Shown: positions 1-7,270, counted from the stretch's first letter. The stretch is 11,980 nucleotides of DNA from JANRLJ01 sp034437895 (GCA_034437895.1 DAOTTO010000024.1:1-11980), one strand, 5' to 3'. Notes: generated by a model not told the origin, from the sequence alone. Translations and numbers: made by a program.

Positions 1-192
1 GACTTCGCACGTGGGGCAACGCTCGCAGTGCGCGATCCTGACAGCTCAGAAATCGCACGCGGCCTGAGCAATTACAGCGGTGACGAGCTGCGGAAACTGT
101 GCCGTGTTAAATCCGCGCAAATCGGCGAAATTTTAGGTTACAGCTACGGCGACCACGTCATCCACCGTAACAGTATGGTTTTGCTGGGTTAA
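1..192 (+). CDS. proB: Glutamate 5-kinase, C-terminal end (PUA domain), partial
   Basis: This is the last 63 residues of a gene that begins before the window, read in frame 1 to a TAA at 190-192. The visible piece matches the end of the PUA domain of bacterial ProB: a 'DP-(x)n-EIARGLSNYS' strand, then 'SGDELRKL', then the family-typical ending 'ILGYSYGDHVIHRNSMVLL'. ProB phosphorylates L-glutamate to gamma-glutamyl phosphate, the first and feedback-inhibited step of cytosolic proline synthesis. The PUA domain is the C-terminal accessory domain of the E. coli-type enzyme, so the missing upstream part should be the amino-acid kinase domain. The assignment is strengthened by proA lying 1.3 kb downstream on the same strand. 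The kinase active site cannot be inspected here. Confidence 0.9.
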   Translation, partial: DFARGATLAVRDPDSSEIARGLSNYSGDELRKLCRVKSAQIGEILGYSYGDHVIHRNSMVLLG

Positions 193-194
193 AT

Positions 195-223
195 CCAAAA
201 AAGAACTTTTGGTCTAATTTTTA
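195..223 (+). terminator. Weak terminator-like hairpin after proB
   Basis: A 6-bp stem CCAAAA (195-200) / TTTTGG (207-212) with a 6-nt loop starts three bases after the proB stop and is followed by TCTAATTTTTAC. The stem is short and AT-rich, so termination would be inefficient. Read-through into the hydrolase gene remains possible. Confidence 0.25.
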
Positions 224-238
224 CTTTTAGGATAAAAT
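209..238 (+). promoter_or_regulatory. Possible sigma70-like promoter for the hydrolase gene
   Basis: TTGGTC (209-214) and TAAAAT (233-238) are separated by 18 bp. The -10 matches five of six consensus bases and the -35 only three of six. A transcript from here would have a leader of about 170 nt that includes the palindromic repeat at 291-360. The call rests on sequence resemblance alone and is weak. Confidence 0.22.
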
Positions 239-290
239 CCACACTATCGTCTTCACAAAGTAGACCGACGTAAGTAAATGGAAAAGATTT

Positions 291-360
291 AACCACAGAG
301 CGCACGGAGAACACAGAGATTTAAGTTCAAATTCTTGGTGTTCTTGGAGCCTTGGTGGTT
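291..360. repeat. Intergenic imperfect palindromic repeat, copy 1
   Basis: A 70-bp element starts AACCACAGAG and ends CTTGGTGGTT. The reverse complement of its right half aligns with its left half with scattered mismatches, so the transcript could fold into a long imperfect hairpin. The left arm is made of short irregular units rich in ACA/GAG (for example 'GAACACAGAG'). It belongs to the same family as the 68-bp element at 1302-1369. Such 'accacaaagacacaaagg' palindromes are, from general knowledge, scattered between genes in several environmental bacterial phyla. No encoded protein and no clear target-site duplication is visible. Confidence 0.7.
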
Positions 361-414
361 CAAAAATTTCCAATTGTTTATCAAAGATTACTACAAGTAA
401 AGGATTTTTGACCA

Positions 415-1233
415 ATGTCCGACATCAACGGCGCGAAAATTTATTATGAAGTGACCGGAACAGGCCAACCGCTGGTCTTTGTTCACGCTGGAATCGCGGA
501 TAATCGGCTGTGGGACGATCAAGTGCCTGTTTTTTCACAAAAGTATCAAGTCATCCGTTATGATATGCGCGGCTATGGCAGAAGCGAACCCGTCGCTATG
601 GAATTTTCGCATCGAGAAGATTTGATCGCTCTCCTCGGTTTTCTCGGCATTGAAAAAGCGATTTTAGTCGGCTGCTCAATGGGTGGAATGATCTCGATGG
701 ACACGACTTTCGCCGCGCCAGAATTGGTAAGCGCATTGGTCATGGTCTGTTCGGGGCCGAATGGCCTGGAGATTGATCTGAAAGACCATCCTTATACGCC
801 CATCATAGAAGCCAAATTTGAGGCGGTTGAGGCAGCAGAAAAGGCCAAAGACTGGGCATTGATGAACGAAATCGAAACGCAGATCTGGTTCGATGGGAGA
901 GGGCGCACTCCAACGGATATTGATCCGACAAAACGGGCGAAAGCACTCGATATGAATCGCATCGCTATCGAACATGCCGCCAAAGAACTCGGCAGCTATA
1001 AAAAAGGGATCGGTGTCAATGCGCCAGAACGATTAGAAGAGTTAACCATCCCCTTGCTTATCATCGTTGGCGCATTGGATACGCCGTATGCTTTAGCAGT
1101 CGCTGATGTGATGGTAGAGCGCATCCCGAATGCACAAAAAGTTCTCATTGAAAATACCGCTCATCTGCCGAGTTTAGAACGTCCAGCGGAGTTTAACGCT
1201 GTGTTATCCACGTTTTTGGATCGCATAAGTTAA
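415..1233 (+). CDS. Alpha/beta-fold hydrolase (3-oxoadipate enol-lactonase-like)
   Basis: A complete 272-residue single-domain alpha/beta hydrolase. The expected landmarks are in order: 'LVFVHAG' with the oxyanion-side HxG motif (residues 20-26), 'YDMRGYGRS' (49-57), nucleophile elbow G-C-S-M-G-G with Ser88, acid 'GALDTP' with Asp222, and catalytic 'TAHLPSLERP' with His250. The full Ser-Asp-His triad suggests an active enzyme, and the absence of a signal peptide suggests a cytosolic one. Overall layout and length resemble 3-oxoadipate enol-lactonase and related esterases or haloperoxidase-like proteins, but this family is catalytically diverse and no other catechol-pathway gene is nearby, so the substrate is unknown. 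AAAGGA at 399-404, 10 nt upstream, supports the ATG. The gene sits between proB and proA, which are usually adjacent, and is flanked by two copies of one palindromic repeat. Confidence 0.9.
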   Translation: MSDINGAKIYYEVTGTGQPLVFVHAGIADNRLWDDQVPVFSQKYQVIRYDMRGYGRSEPVAMEFSHREDLIALLGFLGIEKAILVGCSMGGMISMDTTFAAPELVSALVMVCSGPNGLEIDLKDHPYTPIIEAKFEAVEAAEKAKDWALMNEIETQIWFDGRGRTPTDIDPTKRAKALDMNRIAIEHAAKELGSYKKGIGVNAPERLEELTIPLLIIVGALDTPYALAVADVMVERIPNAQKVLIENTAHLPSLERPAEFNAVLSTFLDRIS

Positions 1234-1258
1234 GAACACTGTCATCAAGTGACGTAGG

Positions 1259-1300
1259 ATAATCCCATCAAAATTCATATCAACCGTATAGGATTATTTT
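1259..1300 (+). terminator. Weak terminator-like stem after the hydrolase gene
   Basis: ATAATCC (1259-1265) pairs perfectly with GGATTAT (1291-1297), and the right arm runs into a TTTT at 1297-1300. The 25-nt loop and AT-rich 7-bp stem make it a poor intrinsic terminator. It is recorded because it lies 25 bp after the stop codon. Confidence 0.22.
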
Positions 1301-1301
1301 G

Positions 1302-1369
1302 AACCACAAAGACACGAAGGACACAAAGTAAATTCTTTAATTTCTGTTTTCCTTTGCGCCTTTGTGGTT
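1302..1369. repeat. Intergenic imperfect palindromic repeat, copy 2
   Basis: A 68-bp element whose ends AACCACAAAG (1302-1311) and CTTTGTGGTT (1360-1369) are perfect 10-bp inverted repeats. Pairing continues inward through 'GAAGGA' against 'TCCTTT' with a few A/C-type mismatches. It has the same arm design and nearly the same length as the element at 291-360, but the two copies differ at many positions, so they are old or independently acquired members of one family. It lies between the hydrolase gene and the proA promoter region. Confidence 0.75.
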
Positions 1370-1442
1370 ATATTTGTACTTTTATGAGCTACGACCAAAA
1401 TTTAATGCGATTGCCCTGTCAGGTGGCGGTTCTGACCAGATT

Positions 1443-1451
1443 TGTTACAAT
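1443..1451 (+). promoter_or_regulatory. Possible extended -10 promoter of proA
   Basis: TGtTACAAT at 1443-1451 has the form of an extended -10 element (TG-n-TATAAT with one mismatch). No good -35 hexamer is visible at 16-18 bp. Initiation would fall near 1458, giving a leader of about 30 nt before the proA ATG. This would let proA be transcribed independently of proB. Confidence 0.35.
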
Positions 1452-1487
1452 GACTTCTGTCAATATCTCATTATTGTGAGCTTAGCT

Positions 1488-2768
1488 ATGTTAGAAACCA
1501 CCTCTGCGCCTACAACCATCCTTGACCTGACTCAAATGGGCAAAAATGCCCGTGCCGCTTCGTATGCCCTAGCGAAGGCGACCACCGCGCAAAAACGTAC
1601 AGCCTTATTCAAAATTGCCGACGCTTTAGACGCAAATGCTGAAAGTATTCTCGCCGCAAATCAGCTTGATCTCGACGAAGGACGCATCAATGGGCTTTCG
1701 GCAGCCCTGCTTGATCGGCTTGATTTGCAAAATCGACTGGGTGGGATCGCCAATGATGTGCGCCATGTCGCGCAGCTTCCTGATCCAGTAGGCGCGGTCT
1801 TTGATGAAAATGTGCTGGAAAACGGCTTGAAGGTAAGCAAACGGCGCACGCCGCTCGGTGTATTGGGTGTGATCTATGAAGCGCGGCCTAACGTGACTGT
1901 TGATGTCGCGGCCTTAGCTTTGGCGACAGGTAATGCTGTGATTTTACGCGGTGGCAAAGAAACCTTCCGCAGCAATATGGCGCTTATTCAGGTCTTGCGC
2001 GGCGCATTAGCAGAATCGGGCTTCCCACAAGAAGCCGTGCAGTATATTGAAAGCACTGACCGCCGTTATGTGGCGGAAATGCTGAAGCTACATCAGTATA
2101 TCGACATGATTATTCCACGCGGTGGCAATGCGCTGCACAATTTCTGCCGTGAAAACAGTACGATCCCCGTCATTACAGGCGGAATCGGCATTTGCCATCT
2201 TTACGTGGATGAAACCGCCAAGCTGGACGATGCGCTGGCAATTATCCATAATGCCAAAACACAGCGTCCATCGGTTTGTAACGCGCTGGATACGCTGCTG
2301 GTCAACAAACAAATCGCGGCGGAATTTTTGCCCCGCGTGACCGCCCATCTCGGTAAGGATGGGGTTACGTTCCGAGCCGAACCTCGTGCTTACGAAATTT
2401 TGCGAAATGATGCACAGGTGCAAACGGCTGATGACGAGGATTTCGATATCGAATGGCTTTCATTGATCTTAGGCTTAAAAGTGGTGGATGACCTTGATGA
2501 AGCGATTGCCCATATCCGCCAGCACAGTACACAGCATTCCGATGGAATCTTGACGCAAAATATGGATGACGCGAATCGCTTTTTAGATGAGGTTGATTCC
2601 GCCGTTGTATATGTGAATGCCAGCACCCGTTTTACCGATGGAAGCGCACTCGGTTTGGGCGCTGAAGTGGCAATCAGCACTCAAAAACTTCATGCGCGGG
2701 GGCCGATGGCGCTGGAAGCATTAATGACGTATAAATGGATTATCATCGGCGAAGGTCATATCCGGTAA
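1488..2768 (+). CDS. proA: Gamma-glutamyl phosphate reductase
   Basis: ProA reduces gamma-glutamyl phosphate with NADPH to glutamate-5-semialdehyde, which cyclises to pyrroline-5-carboxylate: the second step of proline synthesis, after ProB. The 426-residue protein has the normal family length. Visible motifs are 'GVIYEARPNVTVD' (127-139), 'ILRGGKE' (152-158), 'IIPRGGNAL' (208-216), the active-site loop 'QRPSVCNALDTLLV' with catalytic Cys264, and the C-terminal 'GLGAEVAISTQKLHARGPM' (389-407). The open frame extends upstream to 1362, but that stretch runs through the palindromic repeat and encodes an atypical hydrophobic extension. The ATG at 1488, with GTGAG 7 nt upstream (1476-1480), gives the usual N-terminus and is preferred. 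All catalytic features are intact. Confidence 0.95.
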   Translation: MLETTSAPTTILDLTQMGKNARAASYALAKATTAQKRTALFKIADALDANAESILAANQLDLDEGRINGLSAALLDRLDLQNRLGGIANDVRHVAQLPDPVGAVFDENVLENGLKVSKRRTPLGVLGVIYEARPNVTVDVAALALATGNAVILRGGKETFRSNMALIQVLRGALAESGFPQEAVQYIESTDRRYVAEMLKLHQYIDMIIPRGGNALHNFCRENSTIPVITGGIGICHLYVDETAKLDDALAIIHNAKTQRPSVCNALDTLLVNKQIAAEFLPRVTAHLGKDGVTFRAEPRAYEILRNDAQVQTADDEDFDIEWLSLILGLKVVDDLDEAIAHIRQHSTQHSDGILTQNMDDANRFLDEVDSAVVYVNASTRFTDGSALGLGAEVAISTQKLHARGPMALEALMTYKWIIIGEGHIR

Positions 2769-2877
2769 TAATTGTTAGATTTCGTAAAATATTCATAATG
2801 TTTTTCGTCAAATTGGTGTAGTATAGATTCTAAATGAAGCTCTTTATCGATAGAATTAATTGAGTGGTAAACAAATA

Positions 2878-3249
2878 ATGCCTACCATACTCCTTCTGGA
2901 CGATAACAAAGACATGCTGCAAGTTTTGAGCGAAACACTCGAATTTCATCAGCATACCGTGATCTGTGGTTTTAATGGGCATGAAGGCATTAACCATCTG
3001 AATACCTGTACACATCTCCCTGATGTCATCATCAGTGACCTTAATATGCCCAACATGAATGGGGTAGAATTTTTGGGTGCATTGCAGCGTAACACCATCT
3101 GGTCACAAATCCCGGTCGCTATTATGAGTGGAGAAACAGGGGATCGGAGTCACATCCTTCAGGCAGGGGCAGATGCGTTTGTGCTAAAGCCATTTCATTA
3201 TCAAGAAATTGAAATCTTGCTCCAGCAGCTCATCCAAACGACGCGCTAA
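2878..3249 (+). CDS. Stand-alone receiver (CheY-like) response regulator
   Basis: A 123-residue protein consisting of one REC domain and nothing else. The acidic pair Asp8-Asp9 follows 'TILLL', the phosphoacceptor is Asp54 in 'IISDLNMPNMNG', the switch Ser84 is in 'AIMSGE', and the conserved Lys104 is in 'FVLKPF'. It should be a competent phosphoacceptor signalling through protein contacts rather than DNA. A TTG at 2860 is also in frame, but the ATG at 2878 gives the canonical receiver start and is chosen; the only RBS-like sequence is a weak GAGTGG at 2862-2867. It lies between proA and a lipid kinase on the same strand, with 109 bp on each side, so it is probably monocistronic. Its partner kinase is not identifiable; the histidine kinase at 5602-7158 is a candidate by proximity only. 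Confidence 0.88.
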   Translation: MPTILLLDDNKDMLQVLSETLEFHQHTVICGFNGHEGINHLNTCTHLPDVIISDLNMPNMNGVEFLGALQRNTIWSQIPVAIMSGETGDRSHILQAGADAFVLKPFHYQEIEILLQQLIQTTR

Positions 3250-3299
3250 TACTGCCTTAAACATAAGATTGTCTTCTTTTCGCATCGTCCCCATGTAAT

Positions 3300-3322
3300 G
3301 CGTGTTTTAGATAAAAATACGC
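3300..3322 (+). other. AT-rich hairpin upstream of the lipid kinase gene
   Basis: GCGTGTTTT (3300-3308) pairs with AAAATACGC (3314-3322) over nine positions, one of them G-U, around a 5-nt loop. No U-tract follows on the plus strand. It could be a weak terminator remnant, an operator or a leader hairpin. It is described from base pairing only. Confidence 0.3.
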
Positions 3323-3358
3323 AAAAATAACTTCTTGCTACGAAAAGACTTAAAATTA

Positions 3359-4279
3359 ATGTCAAAAACACTCATCATCCTCAACCCCCACGCAGCTAGC
3401 GGACGTGCAGGGCGTTTATGGACGCAAATCGAACCCATTCTTTGGGATAAATTGGGCGAACTGATTATTGCAGTCACCCAACACCCCGACGAAGTGGCGC
3501 AGCATCTTGATAAAGCCTATGCCAGTGGAATAACCCGCGTAATCGCTATCGGCGGCGACGGCACCAATCACGCCTTGGTTAATGCTTTGGCAGACCTGAA
3601 TGCCCAGCACCCAGATGGCCCGCCGATGGTTTATGGAACGCTGCCTATTGGTACCGGGCGCGATTGGGCCCGCAGCCGGGGCATTCCGTTTGGTATTAAA
3701 GAGGCGGCGGATTGGATCGCCAGCGCCCAACCCCGCCCCACCGACATTGGCCTATTGACGATTGAAGGCGGGAGCGCAGTTCATCGCCGTGAACATTTTT
3801 TGAACATTGCCAGTGCCGGACTCAGCGGTGAGGTCGATGCCCAAGTGAATCGCTCTGAAAAACGCCGTGCGTGGACATTTTTGCAGGCGACAGTAAGCGC
3901 GATTATCCGCTATAAACCACAGCGATTACGTATTACCCTAGACGACGAAAGCTGGTTTGATGATAAAGCCTTTGTCGCGGTGGTCGCCAACGGCACGACC
4001 TTCGGGCATGGGATGAAAATCGCGCCGAATGCCAGCACTAATGACGGTCTGTTCGATGTGATTGTCGTGGAAGCGATGGCGAAAGCGCGGGTACTGGCTG
4101 CATTGGGGCAAGTTTATAACGGCAGCCATTTAACCCATCGCGGTGTGCATGTAAAACGAGCGAAAAGCGTCCTCATGGAAAGCGCCGATGCTATTCCACT
4201 GGATTTAGACGGTGAATATACAACAGGGGAACAACTCACCTTTACGGTGCGCCCCGGTTTACTGCACTTGTTATCTTAA
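3359..4279 (+). CDS. Diacylglycerol kinase-family lipid kinase (YegS/DgkB type)
   Basis: A 306-residue protein with the two-lobed DAGK catalytic fold. The motifs are 'LNPHAASGRA' (8-17), the nucleotide-binding 'GGDGTNHALVNAL' (65-77), the 'GTGRDWAR' loop (98-105, normally GTGNDFAR), 'NGTTFGHGMKIAPNASTNDG' (211-230) and the late 'LDGEY' (283-287). Family members phosphorylate diacylglycerol or related lipids such as sphingoid bases with ATP, at the cytoplasmic face of the membrane. The exact lipid cannot be read from the sequence. The frame is open from a TTG at 3335, but the ATG at 3359 gives the canonical 'xKxLIILNP' start and is chosen, although the RBS is weak (AAAAGA region 343-350 of the 3000s). 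The gene is convergent with the receiver gene at 4345-4785. Confidence 0.9.
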   Translation: MSKTLIILNPHAASGRAGRLWTQIEPILWDKLGELIIAVTQHPDEVAQHLDKAYASGITRVIAIGGDGTNHALVNALADLNAQHPDGPPMVYGTLPIGTGRDWARSRGIPFGIKEAADWIASAQPRPTDIGLLTIEGGSAVHRREHFLNIASAGLSGEVDAQVNRSEKRRAWTFLQATVSAIIRYKPQRLRITLDDESWFDDKAFVAVVANGTTFGHGMKIAPNASTNDGLFDVIVVEAMAKARVLAALGQVYNGSHLTHRGVHVKRAKSVLMESADAIPLDLDGEYTTGEQLTFTVRPGLLHLLS

Positions 4280-4282
4280 ACG

Positions 4283-4318
4283 ATCCGGCTGTCCGATGTC
4301 AGCTTTATCAAGCCGGAT
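4283..4318. terminator. Hairpin between convergent genes, likely bidirectional terminator
   Basis: A perfect 8-bp GC-rich inverted repeat, ATCCGGCT (4283-4290) / AGCCGGAT (4311-4318), with a 20-nt loop. It lies four bases after the stop of the lipid kinase gene and within 30 bp of the stop of the convergent receiver gene. No U-tract follows on either strand, so it may act as a Rho-assisted or 3'-end stabilising structure rather than a classic intrinsic terminator. Confidence 0.45.
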
Positions 4319-4344
4319 AATCAATAAGTTGTGTCTTGTCTTGA

Positions 4345-4785
4345 CTACGCCCTAGCGACCACTGTAAAAGGGCGTGGGCCATATTGGTCGATGACCACCG
4401 CGCCATTTTGTCGCAGTTCTTCCAGCGAAATGGTGGTTAAGCGCTTGTAGAGTTCCATAAAGCCATGGGGCTTAACAAGAAATACATTGCCACCTTTCAG
4501 GAAAACGCTTTCCATTAATGAGCGTTCATCGTGCATCGTCGCCACGATCAAATAGGCTTGGGGATAGCGTTGCCGCAAGCTGTAGGTCAGTTGCAAGCCG
4601 TTCATATCGGGCAGTTGCATATCAATCACGGCTAAGGCCAAATCGTCTATATCGGCAGCCAGATCAAGCCCTGCTTTGCCTGTTCCCGCACCATGCACAT
4701 CAAAACCAGCAGTCATGAGAAGGCGTTCCAAAAAATCCCGGTTAGCAAAAGTATCATCAATCACAAGCGCAGTTTTTTGGGTCAT
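4345..4785 (-). CDS. Receiver-domain response regulator without output domain
   Basis: A 146-residue REC protein with Asp10-Asp11 in 'ALVIDD', phosphoacceptor Asp55 in 'AVIDMQLPDMNG', Thr83 in 'IVATMHDE' and Lys105 in 'FLVKPHGF'. After the domain ends near residue 118 there are only about 28 residues ('LEELRQNG...RPFTVVARA'), with no recognisable DNA-binding or enzymatic module. The start is supported by AAGGA 7 nt upstream on the minus strand. It is the last gene of an apparent operon: histidine kinase, tailed receiver, then this gene, with a 55-bp gap before it. It may receive phosphoryl groups from the same kinase as the middle gene, as in branched or relay phosphotransfer; this is inference. 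Confidence 0.88.
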   Translation of the reverse strand: MTQKTALVIDDTFANRDFLERLLMTAGFDVHGAGTGKAGLDLAADIDDLALAVIDMQLPDMNGLQLTYSLRQRYPQAYLIVATMHDERSLMESVFLKGGNVFLVKPHGFMELYKRLTTISLEELRQNGAVVIDQYGPRPFTVVARA

Positions 4786-4840
4786 TACATAATCCTTAAT
4801 ATTTTTTTATTTTATGGCGATGCTGGCTGGCGATGCCGAC

Positions 4841-5602
4841 TCAAGAATTTGTTTTTAAAAGAGTCGCCTTGTTTTCTGGCGGCTTTTCGCCCCCCTTAAT
4901 CTCTGCGGATAGTAACTCATCCGTGGGAATAGCAACAGTCGGCTTTAGGTCTGATGGTACCGGTGCCGTCGCGTCTGTCACTTCCGCAGCAGCCGATTCG
5001 ACTTCAATACTTGGTTTAGGATCAGGACTTGCTGTCGGCGTAATCTGCGGTGCAGACGTTTCTGTTGACGCAAACGATTTTTCCAGCGAAACTAGCTGGA
5101 CGGGTGGCGTTTCTTGGGTGATCTTTTGCGGCGCTGCACCGTCTGAAATCACAGATGGCGCTTCTTGGGTGGAAGTTGTGGTCGCTATGGGCGCTATCGT
5201 CTGGGTGGATTTTGACGTGGCTTCTAACTGCACAATCGGTTGTTCGGCGGTTTGCATCTTATATTTTTCAAAAAGCGCCAGCAGATGTGGAATCGGCAGT
5301 GGCTTGGCAAGATAATCATCACATCCCGCCGCCATACAGCGCTCACGATCACCCACCATCGCGTAGGCCGTTACCGCAATAATGGGAGTCGTCACCCCTT
5401 TAGAGCGTAACTCTCGCACCGCGTCCAACCCATTCATTGGCCCGGCAAGCTGAATATCCATCAGCACAAGATCGGGACGATCATGCTCGAAATTTCTAAG
5501 CGCTTCTTCACCATCAATATAATTAAGTACCTGATGCCCCTGCGCGACGCGCTTTACGAGGAAAATATTGGCAGGGTTATCTTCAACATACAAAATTCGC
5601 AT
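4841..5602 (-). CDS. Response regulator receiver with long Pro/Thr/Ser-rich tail
   Basis: A 253-residue protein whose first ~116 residues are a complete REC domain: Glu7-Asp8 in 'ILYVEDNPAN', phosphoacceptor Asp49 in 'DLVLMDIQLAGPMNG', Thr78 in 'AVTAYAM' and Lys100 in 'YLAKPLP'. The 'YVEDNPAN' start is typical of receivers paired with hybrid or sensor kinases of the DivK/Cph2-partner kind. Residues 117-253 are low-complexity, rich in Ala, Pro, Thr and Ser with alternating Glu/Lys, and are predicted disordered by composition. No output domain is seen. The ATG overlaps the TAA of the upstream histidine kinase (TAATG), implying translational coupling and a cognate pair. The tail contains 'LSAEI' (231-235), also present in the tail of the kinase. 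Confidence 0.88.
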   Translation of the reverse strand: MRILYVEDNPANIFLVKRVAQGHQVLNYIDGEEALRNFEHDRPDLVLMDIQLAGPMNGLDAVRELRSKGVTTPIIAVTAYAMVGDRERCMAAGCDDYLAKPLPIPHLLALFEKYKMQTAEQPIVQLEATSKSTQTIAPIATTTSTQEAPSVISDGAAPQKITQETPPVQLVSLEKSFASTETSAPQITPTASPDPKPSIEVESAAAEVTDATAPVPSDLKPTVAIPTDELLSAEIKGGEKPPENKATLLKTNS

Positions 5603-7158
5603 TAAAACATCGCTTTCGTAGGGGTAACTTCGGACGGCATGATTTCAGCCGATAACTCAGGGCGCAGTGATAGCATAGGAGACTTATCCGGCTCGACACG
5701 AATAATAGGTGTTTCGAGCGTCTGTTGTTTTTCTTTGTGATAGGGCGGTACGACAAAATGGAACGTGCTACCTCTGCCAAGCTCACTTTCCGCCCAAATT
5801 CGCCCACCCATAAGGGTAAGAAGCTGACGCGAAATTGCTAAACCAAGCCCCGACCCAGAACGCGGATCGCGCCCGGTCGCAGTCGCTTGTCGGAATTCCT
5901 CAAAAATGACCCCAATTTGGTCAACACTAATGCCTGAGCCGGTATCACGGACACTAAAAATCACCCCCTCCGGCGACTCCCGCACGACGAGTGTGATCGC
6001 GCCTTTTTCCGTAAATTTGCAAGCATTGCTATAAAGGTTGACCAATACTTGACGGAGGCGTGTTTCATCTGCCCATACATTCGGGAGAGGGTTGGGCAGT
6101 TCACATAAAAGTTTGACCGGTTTATTGCCAAGCAGCCCGCCCGCAATCGCCAGTACCGTTTGGATGACGGGTTCAGGATTCACGCGCTGCATATAAATTT
6201 CCAGCTTTCCGGCATCCACCCGCGAAAGATCAAGGATGTCATTAATCAAGTCAAGAAGCTGCCGTCCACTAGTATAGATTTGACTCAAATCGGCTTGATA
6301 TGTCGTCGGCAGCGGGACATTATCGTACATCATAGGGAACTTCAGCATCGTCTCGCTAAAACCAATAATGGCATTCAGCGGAGTACGCAGTTCATGGCTC
6401 ATATTGGCGAGAAATTGCCCCCGAAAATTTTTGGCAGATTCCGCAGCGGCATGAGCATGTTCAAGCTCAACGTTGGTTTCTTTCAGTTTATCGCTGAGGG
6501 CTTCGCTGCGTTTGAGGGTACGTTGAAGTTCGGTGCGGCTTTCAAACAAGTCAAGGTTCGTCCGGCGTTCCCGCTGATAATTGAGCAGCGCCCACTCGGT
6601 AACGGCATACAATTCACCCGTCACTTGTGCCGCCAACAATGCACCCACGAACATCAGGGCGATTGCAAAAAACTGAGAACTCATCGGCGAAATATCCGAA
6701 GACATCGCCGGAATCAGGAGTGATAAAAGCGCTGAGAGAATTGCCACGACAAATGTATGCGTGGGCCGAAGCAATAGCCCCACAATAAAAACCACGACCA
6801 CAAAAACAAACGGCATGAGTTGCGCCGTCATGATGTGGGGATCAAACAAGGCAGCAGAAATGGCGGTAAGCGCACCAAATGTATACGCCCACGCTGCCCG
6901 ATTAAATTGCTTGCGTTCCAGAAGCTCGCGGGTAATGAGGCAGCCAATACATAAAATAATTGCTGGAAATAACCAAACGCTGGCGGTGAGATTATCGAGA
7001 AAGCTGAAAATGGAAAGGTAAGAAAAAATCATTACAAAGCAGCCTGCTATAGTGGCCTTCCACATAATAGCAAGACGGTCAGATTTAACCTCGGTGGCAA
7101 AATCTATTCCTGAAGGAATGTCTTTTTGGGAGGGCATCGTTTTATTAGGGAGACTCAT
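5602..7158 (-). CDS. Membrane-bound sensor histidine kinase
   Basis: A 518-residue HK. Residues about 36-180 hold five to six hydrophobic segments with short loops and no large extracytoplasmic domain, so the stimulus may be sensed within or near the membrane. A coiled-coil-like linker (195-245) leads to the HisKA domain with 'FLANMSHELRTPLNAIIGFSE', where His255 is the phosphorylation site. The HATPase domain shows the N box 'NLYSNACKF' (374-382, Asn378), G1 'DTGSGI' (405-410), F box 'FEEFRQ' (419-424) and G2 'GSGLGLAI' (435-442). Residues after about 472 form a Pro/Glu-rich tail instead of a receiver, so this is not a hybrid kinase. GAGGG 7 nt upstream supports the start. The gene overlaps by one base with the downstream receiver and is expected to phosphorylate it. 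Confidence 0.92.
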   Translation of the reverse strand: MSLPNKTMPSQKDIPSGIDFATEVKSDRLAIMWKATIAGCFVMIFSYLSIFSFLDNLTASVWLFPAIILCIGCLITRELLERKQFNRAAWAYTFGALTAISAALFDPHIMTAQLMPFVFVVVVFIVGLLLRPTHTFVVAILSALLSLLIPAMSSDISPMSSQFFAIALMFVGALLAAQVTGELYAVTEWALLNYQRERRTNLDLFESRTELQRTLKRSEALSDKLKETNVELEHAHAAAESAKNFRGQFLANMSHELRTPLNAIIGFSETMLKFPMMYDNVPLPTTYQADLSQIYTSGRQLLDLINDILDLSRVDAGKLEIYMQRVNPEPVIQTVLAIAGGLLGNKPVKLLCELPNPLPNVWADETRLRQVLVNLYSNACKFTEKGAITLVVRESPEGVIFSVRDTGSGISVDQIGVIFEEFRQATATGRDPRSGSGLGLAISRQLLTLMGGRIWAESELGRGSTFHFVVPPYHKEKQQTLETPIIRVEPDKSPMLSLRPELSAEIMPSEVTPTKAMF

Positions 7159-7203
7159 AAGCTGACCCTCAAAAAATTTTAGGACAATGTTATCTTTTGT
7201 TAA

Positions 7204-7232
7204 ATTATACTTTAAGTTCTGTGCATTTTCAT
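7204..7232 (-). promoter_or_regulatory. Candidate promoter of the histidine kinase operon
   Basis: On the minus strand a perfect TATAAT lies at 7209-7204, about 45 bp before the kinase start codon. The upstream region at the -35 distance (7227-7232, read ATGAAA) is a poor match. A second TATAAT at 7250-7245 is an alternative, with TTTCGC 17 bp upstream. The location, between the terminator at 7271-7305 and the kinase gene, fits an operon promoter. Confidence 0.42.
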
Positions 7233-7270
7233 TGGGATAACGAGATTATAACGATGTTTAAACGTTGGCG

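Noticed and set aside
1362..1487. N-terminal extension of proA by 42 residues
   Set aside because: The extension starts inside the palindromic repeat, has no RBS and is unlike ProA N-termini; the ATG at 1488 has an RBS and the normal start.
4833..5315. A 160-codon plus-strand frame rich in Gly, Ser and Val
   Set aside because: It is the complement of the low-complexity Pro/Thr/Ser tail of the receiver gene, a classic source of spurious long antisense frames.
6160..6723. A 187-codon plus-strand open frame
   Set aside because: It lies entirely opposite the histidine kinase HisKA/linker region, and its product has no recognisable domain.
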